Source: an uncultured Bacteroidia bacterium
GTDB taxonomy: Bacteria; Bacteroidota; Bacteroidia; Bacteroidales; F082
Length of the DNA: 64,000 nt
Direction of reading: 5' to 3'
NCBI GenBank assembly: GCA_913009755.1
Contig: CAJVWU010000004.1
Coordinates: 1-64,000, forward strand
The notes under the pieces are model-generated. The model ran no database searches and was not told where the DNA came from. It saw only the letters and a list, made by a program, of their open reading frames with translations. Each line of letters begins with the position of its first letter. The stretch's first letter is position 1. Positions 43,953 through 51,000 of the stretch are shown in pieces. The position numbers and the translations under genes are program-made.

Positions 43953-44720
43953 ATGAAACGGAAAAAATCAACCTTTGTCTTGTTTGCATTGATTGCCACA
44001 ATACTTTTGTTAAATGCTTGCATACCTGAGGTAAAAAACCGGGACTTTATCATTCCGAAAAACCATCCGGCCACAGCGCTGACCATCGGGTGGTATGTTC
44101 CGGTGGAGGTTATGACCGAAATTGTGGGGCCGGGTTTCAAACCCAAAGTGGTTCATGAAAATGACATGACTGCTGTCATGCTTTATATTGTAAAAAGTGA
44201 TGAACATGAAATGGACGGAACCAATTCGGGACCAATGAAGGCTGCACATCTGATCATTCCTGTCGAAACATCCGTCAGACTTTCAACGACGGATAAAATC
44301 AAAATTGATAATTTTATGGTTTGCCCGGTCACAATTGTTGACCAGGGCAAAAAACTGGGTGACAAATACAATGCTTTCGGATTCCCTACTTATTCGGGAG
44401 AAATTACATTAGAGGTAAAAAAATCAGGTGAAAAATACAATGTGGATGCCTCCATAAAAACGGTAAACGGGTTCATCGAAATCAAAGGAATGTTTGGTGA
44501 AAAAGGGGAAAAGCAAGAGTTGACCAGTGCCATTTTTACTCCTAAACAAGGATTTCACAGCTACTTGTATGGCAAAGAAACAATGTATCGCATAGAAAAC
44601 GGAAAAGGGAACCTGAAATTAGACGGGCAAAATATCATCTCTGCCATGCATCTTGACGGCCAACCTTACTTTTTAAGATTTGACCGGGACGTTTCATGGG
44701 CATTCGATTTTGTGAAGTAA
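43953..44720 (+). CDS. Lipoprotein of unknown function
   Basis: A 255-residue lipoprotein with the signal ending at LLLNACIPEVKN. The mature protein is beta-rich with WYVPVEVMTEIVGPGFKPKV and GPMKAAHLIIPVETSV. The overall pattern weakly recalls acetoacetate-decarboxylase-like beta-barrels, but I do not see the catalytic Lys context and do not assign that function. It follows the C69 dipeptidase gene by 23 bases. Confidence 0.6.
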   Translation: MKRKKSTFVLFALIATILLLNACIPEVKNRDFIIPKNHPATALTIGWYVPVEVMTEIVGPGFKPKVVHENDMTAVMLYIVKSDEHEMDGTNSGPMKAAHLIIPVETSVRLSTTDKIKIDNFMVCPVTIVDQGKKLGDKYNAFGFPTYSGEITLEVKKSGEKYNVDASIKTVNGFIEIKGMFGEKGEKQELTSAIFTPKQGFHSYLYGKETMYRIENGKGNLKLDGQNIISAMHLDGQPYFLRFDRDVSWAFDFVK

Positions 44721-44742
44721 ATGCTTGTATGGTATTTTTATG

Positions 44743-44768
44743 AGTTCCATCGGAACGAAATATTTCCA
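44743..44768. repeat. Small REP-like palindrome
   Basis: GAGTTCC-ATC-GGAACG and the following AAATATTT lie between two convergent genes. The core GAGTTCC-nnn-GGAACG also occurs, inverted, near 56355 next to the IS200-type remnant, where the middle is GTA. Confidence 0.4.
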
Positions 44769-44779
44769 GGGAATTGCAA

Positions 44780-45212
44780 CTATTTTCCGTTAAGGAACTC
44801 ACCGGTAGTCATTACTTTCCCGTAATATACTTCAATGGAGCCCAGTGTGGATGCCTGGACATCGGCCGCTTTCACCGTGTCGCCTTTGTAAACAATGTCG
44901 TGTGTAGCGCAGGCATCCCCGATAACAATAACGTCAAAGCCATAATCGGCTGCTGCGCGGGCTGTGGCTTCCACACACATCTGGGTCAGCATGCCACAGA
45001 TAATCACTTGCTTTATTTGATTTTTCCGGAGGTAATCCAATAACCCTGTTTCGCGAAAGCTGTTTGCATAATGTTTCGTGAAAACTTTTTCACCTTCCAT
45101 GGGAGCCACATTCCGGTTGATCAGCGCCCTTTTCTCAGTCGCTTTATCCTGTTGCTGTAGTTAATAACGGGATTAAGGCAAATAGAAGGAATGTAAGTTT
45201 TATTGTTTTCAT
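44780..45212 (-). pseudogene. Decayed isochorismatase-family hydrolase
   Basis: The readable C-terminal part (about 109 codons from 45109) has the isochorismatase blocks EGEKVFTKHYANSFRETG, IICGMLTQMCVEATARAA (catalytic Cys) and VIGDACATHD. The family normally has 180-200 residues with a catalytic Asp near the N-terminus. Here an ATG at 45212 starts a signal peptide (MKTIKLTFLLFALIPLLTTA) that stops after 22 codons, and the matching frame continues from about 45158 without the Asp-containing region. The best reading is an internal deletion plus frameshift. The start overlaps the stop of the zinc-ribbon gene. Confidence 0.7.
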
Positions 45213-45472
45213 TCTCCATGATAAGGTTCAGCTTCTAAACGTAAAATCCTTTCAAATTCTTCTTTTTTCAGTTTCTGTGTATTGCCGCATACCGGGCAAT
45301 AAAACAGGTATTCAATCTTTAAAGGAAAAACAGGCAGGAAAAACAACGTGACAAAATACCTTGTTTTTTCCAGCATCCAAAAAGTATCGTTGTTACAATG
45401 ATAACAATGCCTGGTTTTCAAAGTGATGAACTTTTCTTTCTTTTCAGGGCCTGCACCTGCAATAAAGATCAT
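45209..45472 (-). CDS. Small zinc-ribbon membrane protein
   Basis: An 87-residue protein with two C-x2-C knuckles: CYHCNN and CPVCGN. Between them lies a hydrophobic segment (YFVTLFFLPVFPLKIEYLFY), which may be a membrane hairpin. This is the layout of zinc-ribbon domain proteins common in Bacteroidota; function is unknown. Its TGA overlaps the ATG of the decayed isochorismatase gene, so the two were once co-translated. Confidence 0.75.
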   Translation of the reverse strand: MIFIAGAGPEKKEKFITLKTRHCYHCNNDTFWMLEKTRYFVTLFFLPVFPLKIEYLFYCPVCGNTQKLKKEEFERILRLEAEPYHGE

Positions 45473-45493
45473 TTTGAAGAATTTTCCCCAAAA

Positions 45494-46804
45494 TTAATCA
45501 ATATCGTTAAAAGCTGAATGATTCTCAAATATTGAATCCCATAACCGTTGGGCTTTACTGCCTGTTTGTAAAGCGAATTTCAGGTAAAGTTCTTCGTCCG
45601 TTGGTGGCATTTCTGCATTCCATGGGGCCGAATTTTCCAATAGACTAACCTGTGTTCCGTTTTTCAGAAAGAAGGTAACCTGCGACTTCAACTTAAAAGG
45701 AAATACTTTTGAGAATGATTCATCGGCAATAAGTGAGATTTTATCAATCAGTTTTTTAATTTTGTCATTTTGAAGGTTTAATTCCGTTACCTGCCGGGGA
45801 GTTACCTCATCAAACAACAAAGCACAGGCCAACGTGAAAGGCAAATGAAACTGAGCCTGCACAACGTTTTCAGGATATTTATGCTCGATCAGTTTAAGGG
45901 CTCGTTCAAAAACGCATATTTCAATGCGATCAATATTTTCAACCCGGACATTATGTTCTTTTTTAAGCTTTATGGCCAGGTATAAAGCAGTATGCAGCCA
46001 GCGGCAACAGGCATAAGGTTTGAAATAATTGGAATTGATCAGCCATTCACTTTGCTCATCAGCGAGTAATTTATTTTTGTCAAGGTCATTATAAGCGTCA
46101 ATAAAAAGATAAGGCCCCGAAAAACCTTTTTGTGCCAGTAAGGCGCTTTGCAAACCCGATTGCACTGCCCATGCCACCCCTTCTTTCGACATGGAACCCG
46201 TGCTCACATCTGTTGATCCCCCCTGCATTGCCGGTGATAAAACAAAAGCCAGGCTAAGGGCATGCATCAATTGTTCGATATTCAATTCGAGCAAACAAGC
46301 CGCTGTTGTTGCAGATGCAATGGCCCCCCATCTACCGGTGGCATAAGAATTTACTTTTCCGGAATATCTCGAATAACTAAAACGCGTACCTGCCTCGTAT
46401 CCAATGATCACGGCTTTTAATAGGTCAGCGTAAGGTTTTTTAAGTTTTTGCCCTAAGATCAATGCTACCGGAACCACAACACTGCCCGGGTGTCCAACGG
46501 CTTTCCGGTGACCCTCGTCAAAATCGGTTGAACTGACAGATAGTGCATTAAAAAAAACAGCGCCCGGTAAATTGGCGGTTTCCGAAGTCCCCCAAATTGA
46601 AAACGGCCCTTCACCGAAAAGTTCATTTTTTGTTTTCAAAGCCGATTGAAATGCAGGAGTATTTACCCCACTGTATGCAACGCCAACTGTGTCGCCAATC
46701 ATCCGTTTTGCCTGGTGAAAGGTGGAAGGATCAGACAATTTCCTGTTTTGCAGCAACCGGACAAACCGGTGCAGGAAATGGGCTTTTTTTGATAAAGAAT
46801 TCAT
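45494..46804 (-). CDS. MmgE/PrpD-family protein
   Basis: A 436-residue protein of the MmgE/PrpD family, which includes 2-methylcitrate dehydratase and related enzymes. Family blocks include AKRMIGDTVGVAYSG, DEGHRKAVGHPGSVVVPVAL, YSGKVNSYATGRWGAIASAT and GSTDVSTGSMSKEGVAWAVQ. No methylcitrate-cycle partner is nearby, so the substrate is uncertain. A strong hairpin with T-run precedes the gene at 46829-46861 in the same orientation. Confidence 0.85.
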   Translation of the reverse strand: MNSLSKKAHFLHRFVRLLQNRKLSDPSTFHQAKRMIGDTVGVAYSGVNTPAFQSALKTKNELFGEGPFSIWGTSETANLPGAVFFNALSVSSTDFDEGHRKAVGHPGSVVVPVALILGQKLKKPYADLLKAVIIGYEAGTRFSYSRYSGKVNSYATGRWGAIASATTAACLLELNIEQLMHALSLAFVLSPAMQGGSTDVSTGSMSKEGVAWAVQSGLQSALLAQKGFSGPYLFIDAYNDLDKNKLLADEQSEWLINSNYFKPYACCRWLHTALYLAIKLKKEHNVRVENIDRIEICVFERALKLIEHKYPENVVQAQFHLPFTLACALLFDEVTPRQVTELNLQNDKIKKLIDKISLIADESFSKVFPFKLKSQVTFFLKNGTQVSLLENSAPWNAEMPPTDEELYLKFALQTGSKAQRLWDSIFENHSAFNDID

Positions 46805-46828
46805 GCTTTAAAAGTACGATTTTCCAAC

Positions 46829-46861
46829 AAAAAAAGGCCTGCCGGAATTTTCCGGCAAGCC
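46829..46861 (-). terminator. Strong hairpin with T-run before the MmgE/PrpD gene
   Basis: On the minus strand GGCTTGCCGGAA pairs with TTCCGGCAGGCC (one mismatch) and is followed by seven T. It lies 25 bases before the MmgE/PrpD start codon. It either ends an unseen upstream transcript or sits in the leader; a weak -7-like TAGTTTTG lies 12 bases upstream, at 46880-46873. Confidence 0.8.
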
Positions 46862-47274
46862 CTGTCATAAACCAAAACTACCTACTACCGATATCGCCTT
46901 TCTTCAATAATTCGTTTCACACTCACTGCGTGGCTTTATTATAGCCTGTAACCCGGCAGGTAAAAGAAAGGTTTATAAGTTGAAGCATCCATTTCAGTTT
47001 GTTGTAAGATGTACCGGAATGAACCGGAACCTGATATTTTTGAAACAATCGGATAATAATGCGACTTCTGGTATAGCATGACTATTTTGTTAATCGTGTC
47101 TGGTAAATGTTAATACGGGAAAATAAAAAATAGGTTTCAGTTGAGTGTCAATTAATCATGATTCCACCGAATCTTTTATCCGAATAGATAACACCATTCT
47201 TTTCCGATTGAAAGATTGGCTTCCGAACAACATGAATTATTTTAAACACGGAATTCAACATTTGGCCTGATTAA

Positions 47275-47306
47275 ATTTTGCCGCATCCTTCAGGACGGGG
47301 CAAAAT
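47275..47306. repeat. GC-rich REP-like palindrome
   Basis: ATTTTGCCGCATCCT and AGGACGGGGCAAAAT form an imperfect inverted repeat with two mismatches and a two-base loop. It shares the CCCCGTCCT arm with the palindrome at 42236-42276. Confidence 0.5.
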
Positions 47307-47387
47307 GCCTATTCATTCAACCAAAACTTATGAATTAATCAGGTTAGCAATTGATAAAGTGTTCCGCGAAATCAGAGGACAAAATAA

Positions 47388-47422
47388 ATCTGCCTTTTTG
47401 AAATTTTCAAAAAGGCAGATTC
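47388..47422 (-). terminator. Terminator of the orphan LytTR-type promoter unit
   Basis: A perfect 16-bp inverted repeat (AATCTGCCTTTTTGAA, three-base loop, TTCAAAAAGGCAGATT). On the minus strand it is followed by TTATTTTG. The flanking sequence resembles the 3' end of the small gene at 47755-48000. Confidence 0.8.
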
Positions 47423-47538
47423 AGGATTGCATAAGATGAAAAGATGAGTGTTGTTAGTGAGTTAGTCCGTGAAAAATAAATATAGTTTATAGTTCGTTTT
47501 TGTTGTTTTTAGTTTGTCGTTCTTTTATAATTGAACTG
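47388..47538 (-). ncRNA. Candidate short RNA or gene relic behind a LytTR-type promoter
   Basis: A promoter-like element (TAAATTTG at 47546-47539) and a strong terminator (47422-47388) bracket about 150 bases on the minus strand with no ORF; the only ATG stops after three codons. The 3' half resembles the end of the small gene at 47755-48000, including an ACGGAC-stop matching its last two codons. It may be a small RNA, or a leader fused to a 3' end after deletion of the coding part. Confidence 0.45.
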
Positions 47539-47546
47539 CAAATTTA
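47539..47546 (-). promoter_or_regulatory. Putative -7 element at the orphan unit
   Basis: TAAATTTG on the minus strand. Its first base lies 41 bases from the nearest copy of the 21-bp-spaced direct repeat, almost the same geometry (42 bases) as in front of the adhesin gene. Confidence 0.5.
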
Positions 47547-47586
47547 TGATTACCATCTGTTTTCCAAAGAAAAAAATCAACGGATT

Positions 47587-47637
47587 GATAAGTGTGATTT
47601 TTTAACGGATAAGTGTTATATTTTATTGGATAAGTGT
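47587..47637 (-). promoter_or_regulatory. Triple direct repeat, predicted LytTR regulator binding sites (copy 2)
   Basis: Three identical words GATAAGTGT (plus strand) at 47587-47595, 47608-47616 and 47629-47637, at exactly 21-base steps. On the minus strand they read ACACTTATC. LytTR-type regulators such as AgrA bind 9-bp direct repeats with 12-13 bases between them, i.e. a 21-22 bp period. The same array occurs at 53548-53598. Confidence 0.7.
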
Positions 47638-47682
47638 AATCATTGGAATCCGGAGATTTGGAAGACGGTTATCCCGGGAAGA

Positions 47683-47723
47683 TAAAAAGCCCGCCCCTTT
47701 GGAATTTTTCAAAAGGACAGGCT
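47683..47723 (-). terminator. Terminator of the adhesin/small-protein operon
   Basis: On the minus strand AGCCTGTCCTTTTGAA pairs imperfectly with TTCCAAAGGGGCGGGCT and is followed by TTTTTATC. It lies 32 bases past the stop of the small membrane-tailed protein gene. Confidence 0.8.
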
Positions 47724-47754
47724 CGCATTGTATGTGAAAAATGAGTATCTTATA

Positions 47755-48000
47755 CTATAAGTCCGTGTCTTGCCCGGTTTTTTTCGCCAGGTCAACTACT
47801 TTTTTTCCTCCATACGCAGCCCCGAGGGTGAGCAATACAATAATTCCCCCGCTAATGGGCGCACCTCCGCCAACAGGCGGGTCACTTCCGGTGGGGCCGT
47901 TACCCGGATCCTGCGGGCTCATCATTTGTGCAAAAGAGAACGACGTTGCGAATACGAAAACAAGACTTATTATGATCTTTTTTAAATATTTGATTTTCAT
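47755..48000 (-). CDS. Small secreted protein with glycine-rich C-terminal membrane tail
   Basis: An 81-residue protein from ATG 48000; a longer in-frame start at 48093 would run back into the adhesin gene. It has a signal peptide (about 1-25, ending SFSFAQ), a Pro/Gly-rich linker (SPQDPGNGPTGSDPPVGGG), then APISGGIIVLLTLGAAYGG followed by KKVVDLAKK. The order P-I-x-G-G, hydrophobic segment, Lys cluster resembles the PID-CTERM-type sorting tails of small Bacteroidota proteins; this match is from memory and approximate. It starts 19 bases after the adhesin stop, so both are probably on one LytTR-controlled transcript. Confidence 0.65.
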   Translation of the reverse strand: MKIKYLKKIIISLVFVFATSFSFAQMMSPQDPGNGPTGSDPPVGGGAPISGGIIVLLTLGAAYGGKKVVDLAKKTGQDTDL

Positions 48001-48019
48001 GGTAATAGGATTTTTATGG

Positions 48020-51000
48020 TTATTTGACAAAAACTTTGGTTGTTGTAACACCGGATTCACAGGCCGTCCTGACGATGACAAATGCGTTATCAACGTTTAC
48101 AGAAATCCTGTTGAGTGTTGACGGATAAGCTGTTGTTTCCAAAACCGTCCGGCCAAACATGTCGTATATCCAGACTTCTTTCTTTTCTTTGGCAGCTTTT
48201 CCCTGGCTCCGGATATAGACCGCTCCGTCAAAAGCATAAACTTTGATGCCCAGATCATCTGCCTGGCCTTCAACACCGGTATATACCGGGTTAAAGTGCA
48301 GGACAAAACGAACAGGATCATCGTCAACGTAAGCTTCAAATTTATAGACCGGTTCATCAACAAGGTTTTGTACATTACCCGTTAAAAGGTCTTCCAGTAA
48401 CACCTCCGTTTCGGGCAGGTATTTCAGGTCGGCTTCAAGCTTTTGATCACCGTTTACTCCTGCTTTGTACCCTACCTTCACATCATAACCTTCTTTGGTT
48501 AACAAGGGCAAACCGTTAATGCTTAATTGCTCGCCATATTGCTCCGAATAAATCTGCGGGGCATCCCCTTCAAAAGCAAACATTTTACGGGTGTCGTAAG
48601 TATCAAATTCTTCCGATGCTTCCTCAATAAAGGCAATATTCATTTCATCGTAACCATTGTCCATTAACGCACGCAGGGACATGTGCATAGGCCCGTCGCC
48701 ATCTTCTGCCGCACTGTTTTTATAAAAACCTGTTGCAGAATGAACCCTTGCCGCCATAGGTATGGTAATGGAAGGTGCTGTACCGGTGGCCTGGATAAAG
48801 AACCCCTGTCCCATGGGGATAATACCGCCTGTAAGGCTTCCGGTTCCGGAAGATGTGTTCCAGTCAAGAAAAGTTCCACCGGTTCCGCTGTTTGGGTCCC
48901 AAACCCAGAAAGAAGTGGTTACATCGGTCAGGCTCCAAGTGCCTTCATCCAGATCAACGGGGCTGGCAAACGGGTTGCCGATGAGGTTATAACCCAGTGG
49001 TTCAGGGCCTGTATAACTTAACGGTGGCGTTGAAGAAGTGGTCAGGGTAACATTAGACCGTTGCAGGGCCCCGGTATAGTTTATGGTAACATTGTTGCTG
49101 GTTTCCACCCAGATTTCAAAACCCGCACCCGAAGGCATCGGATCAGTCAGAACATAAAGGTATGTCCTGGTGTTGTCCGGTTCGTTGTAATGCCGCAGCC
49201 AGACATCCGGGCTGTGGTTAAAATACAGGCTGTTCAGGGTTTGCCCCTGTGTTGATGCCGACACATCGTGCCATACGCCGCCGGTAACATAACGTTGAAC
49301 AGTTGCGTTGCCCGTAACGATTAGTAAACCATCGTTCAAGACAGAAGCATCACCCGTAGCATCCGAGGCAACAAGCAGGCTGCCAATGGTGGTTGCACTG
49401 CTCAGTGTGGGATAGTTTGTTAAACCCGTCGGGATGGTTACAGCCGTTCCTGAAGAAGGCAAACCGCCCGTCCAGTTCCCCGGTTTGTCCCAATCATGGT
49501 CCACCGAGCCGTTCCAGGTGGTAGCCGTAACCTGCTCAAGAACTTTGACATCATCTACATATAAATTCCATTCGTTCATATCACTATAACCGTGGAATCC
49601 AACATAGTAAGTACCGGTGGTTGCCGGGGTAAAAGTTTCCGAACCTGCCCACCAGCCAACAGTTACATTGTTATCATCAAAAATAGGGGTTCCCGACATG
49701 GATGCGGCATTGGCTGCATTTCCCCAGTCCACGGCCAGTTTCTCAGGATAACTATCACTGGCAGCAGTATAGGCAAAGGAAACTTCGTAAGTAACCCCAC
49801 CGGTTAATTGCAAACCCTGGGTAAAGAACCAGTCATTCATATTTAGCGATGTATTATAAGTAATCATCGCTGAATTGGGGGGGCTCACATATTCTGCAGT
49901 GGTTGTCTCCCAAACGATGTTATCCCCATTGACATCTTCCACGGTCATACAAGGCGGGAAAGCAGGAGCTGTCACCCCGTCAAAATTCTCAAAGTAGGGA
50001 ATCGAGGTTGTGCCACATACGGTAGTAAATGTACTGGGGCCGGTCCAGGTGCTTCCACAGCCTGCCTGTACATACCAGTCGTAGGTAGTACTTGCCGTTA
50101 ATCCACTAAGCGGGTAAGGATTTTGTGTTGTTCCGGTTATCATGGTTCCGCTACCCTGGGTAAATCCTGTTGGGCCCCACTCAATATTCCATGTTGATGC
50201 CGTACTGGTCCAGCCGAGGTCAGCCGAGGTGGTTGTAATGTTGCTTTCGGTTTGGGCTGTTGGGGCAGGACAGGCTACTGTTGTGGTAAATGTACTTGGC
50301 CCCGTCCATGTGCTCTGGTCACCACCGCAATCATCACGAACATACCAGTCATAAGTTGTCGTTGGCGATAATCCGGTCAGGGTATATGGATTGTTTGTTA
50401 TGCCTGTTACCATCGTTCCACTGCCCTGGGTAAAGCCGGTTGGCCCCCATTCAATGTCCCAGGTAGAAGAACCTCCGGTTGTCCAGCCCAGATCAGCCTG
50501 AAAACCTGAAATGTTGCTTTCGGTCTGGGCAGTGGGGGCGGGGCAGGATGGCATTTCCATTACGCTGACGTCATCAACCAATATATCGTTGTAATATTGG
50601 GTAGCTGCCGTTCCGGTAACAATAAACCGGAACTGAACATCACCTGTGATGGTATAGCCTGACAGATCAAAAAGGCCTTGTTGCCAGGAAGCATCATCTC
50701 CGGAATAGGTTAACAGATTGTTCCATGCCGCACCATCCCAGAAATCCACCGTCAGGGTGTTGTCATCTCCGGGGTTATTGGTGTTATTACTAAAAAAATA
50801 AAATTCAACTGCAGGGGTAGTTAATCCGCTCACATCCATATAAGGAGTAACCAGTGCGTTTTGCTGGATATCGCCTGAACCGTCAATCCAGGCATAATTT
50901 GTTCCTCCTCCGGGGGTATGGTCACCTGCCGCCGCCGCTCCATACCCGGCACCTGTGCTGAATAACCAGCTTTCGGCACCTGAATTGTCCCAACAGGTTG

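Larger units (their letters stand above)
46805..47387. other. Long intergenic region without a gene
   Basis: About 580 bases between the MmgE/PrpD start and the terminator at 47388. Both strands are full of stops and I find no supported ORF, tRNA or riboswitch. It holds the strong hairpin at 46829-46861 and a GC-rich palindrome at 47275-47306. Confidence 0.6.

Noticed and set aside
43953-44720. Calling the lipoprotein an acetoacetate decarboxylase
   Set aside because: Only a weak overall resemblance; the catalytic lysine context is not visible.
47587-47637. CRISPR-like array
   Set aside because: Only three copies of a 9-bp word with 12-base gaps; far too short for repeats and spacers, and no cas genes nearby. 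Regulator-binding sites explain it better.
47500-47685. 61-codon plus-strand frame across the direct repeats
   Set aside because: It overlaps the operator array and part of the terminator region; the repeated residues come from the 21-bp period, a multiple of three.
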